Part shown: piece after piece, positions 39,645 to 48,953 of the stretch
Layout of the letters: each line of letters begins with the position of its first letter
Position numbering within the stretch: the stretch's first letter is position 1
DNA from: Tumebacillus flagellatus
GTDB taxonomy: Bacteria > Bacillota > Bacilli > Tumebacillales > Tumebacillaceae
Assembly (NCBI RefSeq): GCF_000714935.1
Contig: NZ_JMIR01000010.1
Span: forward strand, 53,497 to 117,496
Reading direction: 5' to 3'
DNA: 64,000 nt
The notes under the pieces: model-generated
Database searches by the model: none
What the model was told of the DNA's origin: nothing
What the model saw: the letters and a program-made list of their open reading frames with translations, nothing else
Translations under genes and position numbers: made by a program

Positions 39645-40376
39645 TTATGAAGATTGTGCGGAAGAGTCGAGGACGTAGACTTTGATGTTTTTTTTGTACC
39701 CGAATTGAATGGCGGCGGAGAGATCGCTCATGTAGACGTCGATGCGGTTGCCGATGATCGCGCCGCCGGTGTCTTCGGCGACCCGCACACCGATTCCTTC
39801 AATATAAACTTTGGTGCCCAGCGGAATGACAGACGGGTCCACGGCGATGGTCTGTTGGTCTCGCACCACTTTGCCGGACGCGGTGACGCCGTAGCCCGGA
39901 TCGCCCGGATGTTTGCCGGTCGACTCGAATCCGGCGGTGTAGGCGGTCAGGTCCGCATTGAGGACGTTTTTGACGGAGAGGCCCGGTTGCAACAGTTTGC
40001 GTTCAAGGTTCGGAATTTTCAGTTCCTGATTGATCTTCAACATGTTGGCGTTGGGCAAGTTGTTCAACTCGACCAGCGTTTGGGTTTGGGTGTTGAAATC
40101 AGATGCGATGGTGGAGAGCGAGTCGCCCGCTTTGACTTGGTAGGTGATCGTCTCCGGGACGGCTTCTTGGACTTTCTTCAACAGGTCGGTGCCGGAGCGG
40201 GCGATGACCGGCGGGAGGTTGCTCGGGATCGGCGGCCCGTAGACTTGGCTGCCGAAGGGGAGGGTATACGCAGCGCCGTACGGCGACGAAAGTTCGAACA
40301 TCGCGTAGCTCGGAGTTGCAAACAGCGAGAAGAGCAAAGTGAGAGAAAAGACGAGTGCCAGCAGGGTTTTTTTCAT
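39645..40376 (-). CDS. Secreted LysM and 3D-domain cell-wall protein
   Basis: 243 residues. Signal peptide cleaved near SYA-MF (residue ~25). One LysM domain (about 78-122: YQVKAGDSLSTIASDFN, ELNNLPNANMLKINQELKIP) binds peptidoglycan. The C-terminal 3D domain has the three Asp motifs: ADLTAYTAG, TIAVDPSVIPLGTKVYI and DTGGAIIGNRIDVYM. This fold resembles a lytic transglycosylase (MltA-like), as in Bacillus YocH/YuiC and resuscitation/autolysin proteins. GGAGGTAG is the SD. Upstream (40485-40506) lie TGTCGACA and TTCGAAC, weak Spo0A-box-like matches. Confidence 0.88.
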   Translation of the reverse strand: MKKTLLALVFSLTLLFSLFATPSYAMFELSSPYGAAYTLPFGSQVYGPPIPSNLPPVIARSGTDLLKKVQEAVPETITYQVKAGDSLSTIASDFNTQTQTLVELNNLPNANMLKINQELKIPNLERKLLQPGLSVKNVLNADLTAYTAGFESTGKHPGDPGYGVTASGKVVRDQQTIAVDPSVIPLGTKVYIEGIGVRVAEDTGGAIIGNRIDVYMSDLSAAIQFGYKKNIKVYVLDSSAQSS

Positions 40377-40558
40377 ATAGGTTCTACCTCCAGTGGTTAC
40401 GTTTTCCTGTCACTAGACTTGCCAGTTCTGGGAGACTGTAAACCTACCAGGGGCTGAAAAATCTGAGAACGAGAAAAAAACTTCGCTGTCGACAAATTTT
40501 TCGAACTTTGCGGAAGGATATTTTTGAGCCGCGAAGAATACGATATATCAGAAAGTTA

Positions 40559-40630
40559 GACTGAACAGTCAATGTTGTATCTGAGGCTTTGTACTTTTCT
40601 ATATCGAACTTCAACCGACTGTTCGGTTGA
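40559..40630 (+). promoter_or_regulatory. fadN promoter framed by two palindromic operators
   Basis: Operator 1: GACTGAACAGTC (40559-40570). Promoter: TTGTAT (40575-40580), 17-base spacer, TCTATA (40598-40603). Operator 2: TCAACCGACTGTTCGGTTGA (40611-40630). On opposite strands both carry GACTGTTC followed by A/G-GT. One covers the -35 edge and the other the start site, as expected for repression by a TetR-family FadR. Confidence 0.6.
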
Positions 40631-40666
40631 GGGATAGAGAGGACCATTGAAGGAGGTCACGGACAC

Positions 40667-43009
40667 ATGGAACGCAAGATTCGCAAAGTCGCGGTGCTCG
40701 GCGCCGGCGTCATGGGTGCAGGCATCGCCGCACACCTCGCCAACGTAGGGGTGAAATCCCTGCTGCTCGACATCGTGCCCAAAGATCCGGAGCAAGACCG
40801 CAACTTGTATGCCAAGCGCGGCCGCGAAGGTCTGTTGAAGCAAAAACCGGCAGCTCTCTACGCGCCGGAAGTCTTGGATCTCATCGAGATCGGCAACTTG
40901 GAAGACGACCTGCATCGTCTGCAAGAATGCGATTGGGTGATCGAAGTGGTCGTCGAGAACCTGAACGTCAAACGTCAGGTGTATGAAAAAATCGAAGCGG
41001 CGGTCCGCCCGGGCACGATCGTTTCCTCGAATACGTCCGGCATGTCCATCGCAGCGATGGCGGAAGGCCGCGGCGAACAGTTCCGCAAGCACTTCCTCGG
41101 CACGCACTTCTTCAACCCGCCGCGTTATATGAAACTGCTCGAAATCATTCCGGGTCCGGACACCGATCCGAATGTAATCGAATTCATGGCGAACTACGCG
41201 GAGAAGAAACTGGGCAAGGGCGTCGTGTTCGCGAAGGACACCGTCAACTTCATCGCCAACCGCATCGGCACCTACGGCCTGATGGTTACGGCGCAAGAGA
41301 TGGAGAAAGCCGGCCTCGGCGTCGATGAAGTCGATGCGCTGACCGGCCCGGTGATCGGCCGTCCGAAGTCCGCAACGTTCCGCACGCTCGACATCGTCGG
41401 TCTCGACACGTTCGTCCACGTGGCGAACAACGTCCACGATACCGTGTCCGACCCGGAAGAGAAAGCAACGTTCGTCATCCCGTCCTTCCTCCAGAAGATG
41501 GTCGAAAACGGCTGGATCGGGGAGAAAGTCAAGAAAGGCTTCTTCCAAAAAGTCGGCAAGGACATCCTGGCGCTGGACTACAACACCATGGAGTACCGTC
41601 CGCGCACGAAGATCAAATCCGCGTCGCTGGAGATGGCGAAGCAGCAGAAATCCCTCAAGGAAAAACTGCGCACGCTCGTCTACGGCCAAGACCAAGCCGC
41701 ACAATTCATGTGGAACGTCTTGAAGCGCACTTTGATCTACTCCGCAGAACGCGCGTCGGAGATCGCAGACGACATCGTCAACATCGACCGCGCGATGAAG
41801 TGGGGCTTCAACTGGGAAACCGGCCCGTTTGAAACATGGGACCTGATCGGTGTCGAGAAATCGGTTGCCCGCATGGAAGCAGAAGGCCACACCGTTCCGG
41901 CTTGGGTCAAAAACCTGCTGGCATCCGGCAAGAAATCCTTCTATGAAGAAGAAGCGGGCGCCAAGTCGTTCTACACCCTCTCCGGCGAGTTCAAAGGCCT
42001 GGAAGAGAAGAAGGAAATCATCTCGCTGGCAGCTCTCAAAGAGCAAGGCCGCGTGATCAAGAAAAACTCCGGCGCTTCCCTCATCGACCTCGGCGACGGC
42101 GTGGCGGCGCTTGAGTTCCATTCTCCGAACCAAGCGATCGGCAACGACATCGTGGCGATGATGCACTTTGCCGCGCAAGAAGTCTCCCAAAACTACAAAG
42201 GTCTCGTCATCGGCAACCAAGCGAAAAACTTCTGCGTGGGCGCGAACTTGATGATGATCCTCATGGCGGCGCAAGACGAAGATTGGGATGAACTCGACCT
42301 CACCGTTCGTCAGTTCCAAAACGCGACGATGGCGCTGAAATATATGGACCGACCGGTCGTAGCGGCACCGTTTGCGATGACCTTGGGCGGCGGCGCGGAA
42401 GTTTGCTTCCCGGCCGACAAGATCATCGGCGCGGCGGAAACCTACTTCGGTCTCGTCGAAGTCGGCGTCGGCCTGCTTCCGGGCGGCGGCGGCAACAAGG
42501 AAATCCTCCTGCGCAACATCGAGAACGTGCCGGAAGGGATCGACCTGCAACCGTATGTCACGCGCGCGTTTGAGACGATTGCGACCGCGAAAGTGTCCAC
42601 TTCTTTCCGCGACGGTCAGAAGCTCGGTTACTTCCGCAAGTCCGACGAGATGACCGTCAACTCCGACTACTTGCTCCACGACGCAAAGCAAGCGGTGCTG
42701 GCGATGGCTCCGAACTACGTGGCCCCGACGCCGAAGAAAGTCAAAGTCGTCGGTGAAAACGGCTACGCGCTGCTCAAGCTCGGCGCGCAAACGATGAAGC
42801 TCCACGGCTTTGCGTCCGACCACGACGTGAAGATCGCGTCCAAAGTGGCAAACGTGCTCGCGGGCGGTCAAGTCATCGGCGGCTCTGTCGTCAGCGAACA
42901 ATACCTGCTCGATCTCGAACGCGAAGCGTTCCTGTCGCTGTGCGGCGAACCGCTCTCGCAACAACGCATGCAATACATGCTGACGAAAGGCAAACCGTTG
43001 CGCAACTAG
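40667..43009 (+). CDS. fadN: 3-Hydroxyacyl-CoA dehydrogenase / enoyl-CoA hydratase FadN
   Basis: 780 residues. Fatty-acid beta-oxidation bifunctional enzyme of the Bacillus FadN type. The NAD-binding Rossmann motif is GAGVMGAGIAAHLA (residues 12-25), then the HCDH region GTHFFNPPRYMKLLEIIPG and VNFIANRIG. The second HCDH C domain spans about 300-400. A crotonase-like C half (about 460-700) has FHSPNQAIGND and LGGGAEVCFPAD with oxyanion Gly residues. First gene of fadN-fadA-fadE. GAAGGAGG is the SD. It lies just downstream of two palindromic operators. Confidence 0.93.
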   Translation: MERKIRKVAVLGAGVMGAGIAAHLANVGVKSLLLDIVPKDPEQDRNLYAKRGREGLLKQKPAALYAPEVLDLIEIGNLEDDLHRLQECDWVIEVVVENLNVKRQVYEKIEAAVRPGTIVSSNTSGMSIAAMAEGRGEQFRKHFLGTHFFNPPRYMKLLEIIPGPDTDPNVIEFMANYAEKKLGKGVVFAKDTVNFIANRIGTYGLMVTAQEMEKAGLGVDEVDALTGPVIGRPKSATFRTLDIVGLDTFVHVANNVHDTVSDPEEKATFVIPSFLQKMVENGWIGEKVKKGFFQKVGKDILALDYNTMEYRPRTKIKSASLEMAKQQKSLKEKLRTLVYGQDQAAQFMWNVLKRTLIYSAERASEIADDIVNIDRAMKWGFNWETGPFETWDLIGVEKSVARMEAEGHTVPAWVKNLLASGKKSFYEEEAGAKSFYTLSGEFKGLEEKKEIISLAALKEQGRVIKKNSGASLIDLGDGVAALEFHSPNQAIGNDIVAMMHFAAQEVSQNYKGLVIGNQAKNFCVGANLMMILMAAQDEDWDELDLTVRQFQNATMALKYMDRPVVAAPFAMTLGGGAEVCFPADKIIGAAETYFGLVEVGVGLLPGGGGNKEILLRNIENVPEGIDLQPYVTRAFETIATAKVSTSFRDGQKLGYFRKSDEMTVNSDYLLHDAKQAVLAMAPNYVAPTPKKVKVVGENGYALLKLGAQTMKLHGFASDHDVKIASKVANVLAGGQVIGGSVVSEQYLLDLEREAFLSLCGEPLSQQRMQYMLTKGKPLRN

Positions 43010-43039
43010 TTGCCAAGGAAATGAAGGAGGTACTGAATC

Positions 43040-44221
43040 ATGCGTGAAGCAGTGATCGTATCGGCTGTCCGCACAGCCGTAGGTCGTTCTCATAAAGGCT
43101 CCCTGCGCCACACCCGCCCGGAGGATCTCGGGGCTCTGGTCGTGCGCGAAGCACTGAACCGCGTTCCGGAACTCGATCCGCGCGAAGTCGAAGATGTGAT
43201 TATCGGCTGCGCGATCCCGGAAGGCGAACAAGGCATGAACCTCGGCCGCATCGTCGCGATGCGCGCCGGGCTCCCGACCAACGTGGCGGGCATGACGGTC
43301 AACCGTTTCTGCTCGTCGGGCTTGCAAACCATCGCGCTGGCGGCGCAAGCGATCCTCACCGGCCAAGCGGACGTGATGATCGCCGGCGGCGTGGAATCGA
43401 TGTCGATGGTGCCGATGGTCGGCAACAAGCTCGCTCCGAACCCGTGGCTGGTCGAGAACATGCCGGAAATCTACATGGGTATGGGCCACACCGCAGAGCA
43501 AGTGGCGCAGCGCTTCGGCGTCACCCGCGAAATGCAAGACGCGTTCGCGGTGCGCTCGCACCAGCGCGCAGCGGCTGCGATTGCAGCCGGCAAGTTCAAG
43601 GACGAAATCGTCCCGGTGCCGGTCAAGTTCCAAACGGTCGATGAGAAAGGCAAAGTGAAAGTTCACGAATATCTGTTCGACACCGACGAAGGCGTGCGCC
43701 CGGACACCTCGATGGAAGGTTTGGCGAAACTCCGTCCGGCGTTCCACGTGCAAGGCTCCGTCACCGCGGGCAACTCTTCGCAAACGTCTGACGGCGCGGC
43801 GGCAGTCGTCGTCATGTCGGCTGAGAAAGCGCAAGAGCTGGGCCTGAAGCCCCTCGCGAAATTCCTCTCGTTTGCGATCGGCGGCGTGGACCCGGACATC
43901 ATGGGCGTCGGCCCGGTCGTCGCGATCCCGAAAGCGTTGCAAAAAGCAGGGCTGTCGGTCGACGACATCGACCTGTTTGAAGTCAACGAAGCGTTCGCAT
44001 CGCAAGCGTTCCACGTCGTGCGCGAACTCGGCCTCGACGAAGAAAAAGTCAACGTCAACGGCGGCGCGATTGCGCTTGGCCACCCGCTGGGTTGCTCCGG
44101 CACGAAGCTGACCGTTCAGATTCTGAACGAACTGCGCCGCCGAAACGGCAAGTACGGCGTCGTCTCGATGTGTATCGGCGGCGGCATGGGTGCAGCCGGC
44201 GTATTCGAACTTTTGAACTAA
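43040..44221 (+). CDS. fadA: 3-Ketoacyl-CoA thiolase FadA
   Basis: 393 residues. Cleaves 3-ketoacyl-CoA to acetyl-CoA and shortened acyl-CoA. Catalytic residues are Cys91 ([10 protein letters not shown]), His348 (GHPLGCSGT) and Cys378 (SMCIGGGMG); all three thiolase signatures are intact. Second gene of the operon, 30 bases after fadN with AAGGAGG. Confidence 0.94.
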   Translation: MREAVIVSAVRTAVGRSHKGSLRHTRPEDLGALVVREALNRVPELDPREVEDVIIGCAIPEGEQGMNLGRIVAMRAGLPTNVAGMTVNRFCSSGLQTIALAAQAILTGQADVMIAGGVESMSMVPMVGNKLAPNPWLVENMPEIYMGMGHTAEQVAQRFGVTREMQDAFAVRSHQRAAAAIAAGKFKDEIVPVPVKFQTVDEKGKVKVHEYLFDTDEGVRPDTSMEGLAKLRPAFHVQGSVTAGNSSQTSDGAAAVVVMSAEKAQELGLKPLAKFLSFAIGGVDPDIMGVGPVVAIPKALQKAGLSVDDIDLFEVNEAFASQAFHVVRELGLDEEKVNVNGGAIALGHPLGCSGTKLTVQILNELRRRNGKYGVVSMCIGGGMGAAGVFELLN

Positions 44222-44246
44222 TCCCAACCTTGAGGAGGCAACTACC

Positions 44247-46022
44247 ATGAGCGAACTGAAAACCAAAAAGCGCGGCGGCGCGTTCCTGATCGAAAAAACC
44301 TCTCCGTCCGAAGTGTTCACCCCGGAAGACTTCAACAAAGAACAACTGATGATCGCGAAAACCACCGCTGATTTCGTCATCGGCGAAGTGGAACCGCGCC
44401 GTGAAGAGATCGAAAAGCTCGACCTCGAACTGACCCAAGAACTGCTGCGCCAAGCGGGCGAACTCGGCTTGCTGGCAGCCGACGTGCCGGAAGAGTACGA
44501 AGGTCTCGGCCTTGACAAAATTTCCTCCACCCTGATCACCGAAAACATGGTCCGCGGCGGTTCCTTCGCCCTGTCGCAAGGTGCGCACGTCGGCATCGGC
44601 ACCCTGCCGATCGTCTACTTCGGCAACGACGACCAAAAGAAACGCTACCTGCCGGACCTCGCTTCCGGTGCGAAATTCGCAGCGTACTGCCTGACCGAGC
44701 CGGGCTCCGGCTCCGACGCGCTGGGTGCTAAAACCACCGCGATCTTGAACGCGGAAGGCACCCACTACGTTCTGAACGGCACCAAGCAATTCATCACCAA
44801 CGCGGGCTTTGCAGACGTGTTTGTCGTCTACGCAAAAGTTGACGGCGACAAGTTCTCCGCGTTCATCGTGGAAAAAGACTATCCGGGCGTCTCCACCGGT
44901 CCGGAAGAGAAGAAGATGGGCATCAAAGGCTCCTCGACCCGTCCGCTCATCCTCGAAGATGTGCCGGTTCCGGTTGAAAACCTGCTCTACGAAGTGGGCA
45001 AAGGCCACCACATCGCGTTCAACATCTTGAACATCGGCCGTTACAAGCTGGCGGCAGGCTGCGTCGGTTCCAACAAACTGGCGATTGAGCACTCCGTCAA
45101 GTACGCAAACCAACGCAAACAGTTCAACAAGGAAATCTCCTCTTTCCCGCTCATCCGCGAGAAGCTCGCGGACATGAACATCGCGGCGTACGCAACCGAA
45201 TCGATGATCTACCGCATCGGCGGCATGATCGAAGCAGGTCTGGCGGACGTTGACACCTCCAACGGCCGCGAAGTGACCGCTGCGATCGCGGAATACGCTA
45301 TCGAGTGCTCGATCTCGAAAGTCTTCGCTTCCGAAGCGTTCGACTTCGTTTCCGACGAAGGCGTGCAAATCCACGGCGGCTACGGCTTCATCAACGAGTA
45401 CCCGATCGAGCAAATGTACCGCGACTCCCGCATCAACCGCATCTTCGAAGGCACCAACGAAGTCAACCGTCTGCTCGTTCCGGGCACCCTCGTCAAGAAA
45501 GCGATGAAGGGCGAACTCCCGCTCCTGCAAGCGGCGCAAGCACTGCAAACCGAGCTGATGGCGCTGATGCCGTCGATGATCGACGAAGACATCCCGCTCG
45601 CAGTCGAAGAAGATCTGATCGACCGCGCGAAGAAGATCTTCCTGATGGTGGCAGGCTACGGCGTGCAGAAGTACCAACTGAAGCTCGAAGAACAACAAGA
45701 AATCCTGGCGAACGTCGCCGACATCGCCATCGAAATTTTTGCAGCTGAATCTGCGGTCCTGCGTGCGCAAAAGCAACTCGCAAACGAAGGCGAAGCAAAA
45801 GCAGCGAACAAAATCGCCATGGCAAAAGTGTTCGCCAACGAATCGTTCGGCCGCATCGAAGCGATCGCGAAGGAAACCCTTGCGGCGATGGAAGAGGGCG
45901 ACGTTCTCAAAACCCAACTCTCCGTCCTCAAGAAACTCGCTCGTTCCACCCCGATCAACGCGGTCAAGATCAAGCGCGAACTGGCTGCGAAGATCGTCGA
46001 GCAAGAATCCTACGTTTGCTAA
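44247..46022 (+). CDS. fadE: Acyl-CoA dehydrogenase FadE
   Basis: 591 residues. FAD-dependent first step of beta-oxidation. Motifs: YCLTEPGSGSDALGAKTTA and FITNAGFADVFVVYAKV (acyl-CoA dehydrogenase signature 1), NIGRYKLAAGCVGSNKLAIE, VQIHGGYGFINEYPIEQMYR and IFEGTNEVNRLLV. The ~150-residue C-terminal extension is typical of the Bacillus FadE/YusJ group. Third gene of the operon, with TTGAGGAGG; a terminator follows. Confidence 0.93.
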   Translation: MSELKTKKRGGAFLIEKTSPSEVFTPEDFNKEQLMIAKTTADFVIGEVEPRREEIEKLDLELTQELLRQAGELGLLAADVPEEYEGLGLDKISSTLITENMVRGGSFALSQGAHVGIGTLPIVYFGNDDQKKRYLPDLASGAKFAAYCLTEPGSGSDALGAKTTAILNAEGTHYVLNGTKQFITNAGFADVFVVYAKVDGDKFSAFIVEKDYPGVSTGPEEKKMGIKGSSTRPLILEDVPVPVENLLYEVGKGHHIAFNILNIGRYKLAAGCVGSNKLAIEHSVKYANQRKQFNKEISSFPLIREKLADMNIAAYATESMIYRIGGMIEAGLADVDTSNGREVTAAIAEYAIECSISKVFASEAFDFVSDEGVQIHGGYGFINEYPIEQMYRDSRINRIFEGTNEVNRLLVPGTLVKKAMKGELPLLQAAQALQTELMALMPSMIDEDIPLAVEEDLIDRAKKIFLMVAGYGVQKYQLKLEEQQEILANVADIAIEIFAAESAVLRAQKQLANEGEAKAANKIAMAKVFANESFGRIEAIAKETLAAMEEGDVLKTQLSVLKKLARSTPINAVKIKRELAAKIVEQESYVC

Positions 46023-46039
46023 TCCGTTTTTGAAGGAAC

Positions 46040-46074
46040 AAAAAGCCGTCTCTCACAGGGGAGACGGCTTTTTG
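46040..46074 (+). terminator. Terminator of the fad operon
   Basis: AAAAAGCCGTCTC (46040-46052) pairs with GAGACGGCTTTTT (46061-46073). Confidence 0.88.
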
Positions 46075-46154
46075 TTGCGATTTGAGAAACGCATCACGCG
46101 CATTTGATGGTAAGCTCTCGTTTGTCTCTGGCGAATTCAGCTTGCTGTCCGCAC

Positions 46155-47405
46155 TCAGTGTGTCAGCGGCAAGTTGTTTTTGGCACCTGCGGCGCCGGGG
46201 TCTTGCAGTTCGGCCCTGCGCTTCAACCAGAGCAGGCGGTAGATCGGGAAGCTGACCGCCATGACCACCGTGAAGACCAACAGCATCGCTTGCCCGCCGA
46301 AGTGTTGCATCAATTGACCGCCGAGCAACGGGCCGATCGTGGCACCTGCAATCCACGAAAAACCGCTGGCTCCCATGTAGCGGGCGCGCATGTCGTCCGG
46401 CGCGAAGTCGGCGAGCAGTTTCTTGGACACCGAGGCGGAGATGATTTCACCGAGCGTGAACACCGTGAACCCGATCAGCATCCACCACGCGCTGTGGTTG
46501 ACGGCGAGAATCAGCATCCCGATCGTGTACACGACGCCGCCCGCATTCATCACATGGTACGGGTTGCAGCGCGACAGGAAGCGCGCCGCCGGCATCGAGA
46601 GCACCACGCAGAGGATGCCGTTGAGCGATTGCATCACCCCGTAGAGCCAAGCCGCTTCGGGGAGGATGTTTTCCAGATGAAGCGGGAGGTACGACGACAT
46701 CTGGTTGTAGCCGAGCGTGATGACGAACGACCCGAGCAGGAAGAGGATGAGCTTCAGATCTTGCAAGATGAAACCGTAACCGATTTTGCTTTGCGACTTT
46801 TTGCAGGCGTCCGAAACACATTCGATGTTCTCCGGCTTCGACTCCGGAATGAACAGCCCGACGACCGCCGCAAACGCCGCCGTCGCCGCCGCCATGATGC
46901 CAAACAGCATCGTCGGGTGGGCAAGCAACAGCGACACACCGAGCAGCGGTCCGACCGCGCAGCCGACGTTGTTGCCCATGTACATCAGCGAAAACGCCCG
47001 CGTCCGGTCTTGCTCCGTCGTCACGTCCGCCACCATCGCGTTGACGGCAGGCTCCGCAAACGAAGAGCCGAACCCTTGCACGAAGGAGAGCAGCGCAAAC
47101 CACAGCACGCTGTCGGTCATCGCATAGCCGCCAAGCGAGACGGCGTCCAGCAAGAGCCCCGCGATCATCACGGGCTTGCGTCCGATCTTGTCGGCGTAGT
47201 ACCCGCCCAACAGATTTCCAAAAAACGACCCCACCGGCCGCACTATCAGCACAAACCCGATGATCCCAAGCCCCGCCCCCAAGCCGTTAGACAAGTACAG
47301 GGCGAGAAACGGTCGGATCATGAAGGTTCCAACGTTCAGCAACGTCATGCCCCAAAACCGAATCCAAATTCGTTGGTCAAAGCCGCCAAACAGGCTGCTC
47401 ATCAT
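46155..47405 (-). CDS. MFS transporter, DHA1-like
   Basis: 416 residues from the ATG at 47405 (AGGTGGTGG upstream). Twelve membrane helices. Motif A is GGYYADKIGRKPVMI between helices 2 and 3; motif C-like GPLLGVSLLLA lies in helix 5. Such proteins are drug or metabolite exporters; substrate not predictable. A cytoplasmic loop between helices 6 and 7 carries two Cys (ECVSDACKK). Its promoter overlaps a perfect palindrome, so a dedicated repressor is likely, but none is encoded next to it. Confidence 0.83.
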   Translation of the reverse strand: MMSSLFGGFDQRIWIRFWGMTLLNVGTFMIRPFLALYLSNGLGAGLGIIGFVLIVRPVGSFFGNLLGGYYADKIGRKPVMIAGLLLDAVSLGGYAMTDSVLWFALLSFVQGFGSSFAEPAVNAMVADVTTEQDRTRAFSLMYMGNNVGCAVGPLLGVSLLLAHPTMLFGIMAAATAAFAAVVGLFIPESKPENIECVSDACKKSQSKIGYGFILQDLKLILFLLGSFVITLGYNQMSSYLPLHLENILPEAAWLYGVMQSLNGILCVVLSMPAARFLSRCNPYHVMNAGGVVYTIGMLILAVNHSAWWMLIGFTVFTLGEIISASVSKKLLADFAPDDMRARYMGASGFSWIAGATIGPLLGGQLMQHFGGQAMLLVFTVVMAVSFPIYRLLWLKRRAELQDPGAAGAKNNLPLTH

Positions 47406-47451
47406 GTTGACCACCACCTGTTCCCATTTCCAAGTTATTCTTCTTGGCACC

Positions 47452-47492
47452 AGTATATGACAATAATCTAACTTTGTAAACACTTATGTTTA
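47452..47492 (-). promoter_or_regulatory. MFS promoter with overlapping palindromic operator
   Basis: Minus strand: TTTACA (47480-47475), 17-base spacer, TATACT (47457-47452). TAAACACTTATGTTTA (47477-47492) is an inverted repeat covering the -35 box. Confidence 0.65.
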
Positions 47493-47574
47493 TAAAATGA
47501 CGCAAAGAGGATTTTCAGGAGATATGTCGAAGTTGTTCGAAAAACAAGCGTACTTTTGGGGGTGAGTGAGACCC

Positions 47575-48783
47575 GTGTCAGCTTCGATTCTCGATAAGAT
47601 CTCTCTGACCACGATCGGCATGATTCTCTTCGGAATCTTTGCTGTGCTCTCCGTGGTGATGATGATGGGCAACGTGTTGGGCAAGGGCAAGTACGGCGGA
47701 TTGTGGGCGTCCATCGGAGGAGTTTGCATCCTCTTGGCGGGCGGTTTGCTCTTAGTCAACAAATTTGCTCCGACCGCACTGGCCAAGACCGAGGAACCCG
47801 CGAAGGCCGCTTCCAGCACGACTCCGGCCTCCCCGTTCACGAACCTTGAAAAAACATCCTCGCCCGCAACCGACGGCGCGACCGGCAAGACCCAAGGCAT
47901 CGGCGAGTTCAAGGGCGACAACACGCCGGCAGAGGGCGAAGACCTCTCGTGGCTGTTGACCGTCATGCAAGCGCTCAAAGACGGCCAACCGATCCCGCAA
48001 GAGTACTTGGCGATGCTGCCCGACGGCGGCAAGAGCCTTGTCGAACAGCAAGCGGCTTCCGGACAGACGCAGGGCATCTCCAAGCCGTTGGCAACCCAGT
48101 TGACGGCGATCGCCCGCGACCAAGGCAAGACTTCGCCGCGCGCAACGTCCGCAAGCTATGTGCCGCAGGCACCGTATGCCGGCAATTCCGGGGGGGCTAA
48201 TTCCGGCAACGGCTCCACGCAGGCGTCGACGACACCGAACGGCTCCCAGAACAGCGGCAGCCCGGCGCCGACCCAACAGACGCCGAGCCAGCCGACTCCG
48301 TCGCCTGCACCCAGTCCGGCACCGACGCCGGCACCGACTCCCGCTCCGCAACCGACGCCAGCTCCGACGCCGACCCCTGCACCGACCCCGCCTGTCGCGG
48401 GGACGTTGGTCGACGGAGGTTTGTTGAAGTCCGTGCTCGGCGCAAGCAAATCCGATGTCCAAAACTACTTCCGCTATAACCAATCGCTCGGAGAGAGCGG
48501 CAACGTGCTCTCGTTCTACCGGGGCTCGATGTTCGTCGACGTGACGATGACAGGAGACAAAGCCACCCATGTCACGCTGCGGTTTGACCATTTCAACCCG
48601 CCGGGTCAAGACCGCAACTACTACGAGACCTATCTGCTCGGCATGGCGGGGATGAGCCAAGCGAACCCGACGTCCCGCAACGGGTCGACGAGCACGTGGT
48701 CGAACATCTATCCGGGGGCTTCGAGCATCTCGGTCACCGTCGACCTCGCCAGCAACTCCGGCCGGGTGGAAGCCGGCCGCTGA
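47575..48783 (+). CDS. Membrane-anchored protein with Pro-rich linker and C-terminal sensor-like domain
   Basis: 402 residues from GTG 47575, eight bases after GGGGGTGAG. Two membrane helices (about 12-33 and 42-62). A long Ser/Thr/Gly-rich region and a PAPTPAP-type Pro-Thr spacer (about 235-280) lead to a ~120-residue C domain (LLKSVLGASKSDVQNYFRYN, then SFYRGSMFVDVTMTG, HVTLRFDHFNP). Not recognised; the design is that of a wall-spanning extracytoplasmic protein. TGTCGAA, a perfect Spo0A box, is at 47525-47531, with TGTTCGAA nine bases on. A terminator follows. Confidence 0.65.
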   Translation: MSASILDKISLTTIGMILFGIFAVLSVVMMMGNVLGKGKYGGLWASIGGVCILLAGGLLLVNKFAPTALAKTEEPAKAASSTTPASPFTNLEKTSSPATDGATGKTQGIGEFKGDNTPAEGEDLSWLLTVMQALKDGQPIPQEYLAMLPDGGKSLVEQQAASGQTQGISKPLATQLTAIARDQGKTSPRATSASYVPQAPYAGNSGGANSGNGSTQASTTPNGSQNSGSPAPTQQTPSQPTPSPAPSPAPTPAPTPAPQPTPAPTPTPAPTPPVAGTLVDGGLLKSVLGASKSDVQNYFRYNQSLGESGNVLSFYRGSMFVDVTMTGDKATHVTLRFDHFNPPGQDRNYYETYLLGMAGMSQANPTSRNGSTSTWSNIYPGASSISVTVDLASNSGRVEAGR

Positions 48784-48808
48784 TCGGCCTTGCAAAGCTC
48801 CACAAGTC

Positions 48809-48841
48809 AAACCCCTCGCCTACGTGTCGAGGGGTTTTTTT
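48809..48841 (+). terminator. Intrinsic terminator
   Basis: AAACCCCTCG pairs with CGAGGGGTTT, then a T run. Confidence 0.88.
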
Positions 48842-48953
48842 CGTTCCGGAGAGGAATTTCAGTATCAATCAAGAAATAGAATATTCGTAGCTATCAAACG
48901 ATTGAAGCGGGATTTGGTTTTGCTAGTTTCAAAGGTTGAGGAGGAGAACTGCG

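Noticed and set aside
40556..44602. 1348-codon open frame on the minus strand opposite fadN-fadA
   Set aside because: Spans two real genes and their gap in antisense, without RBS or family motifs.
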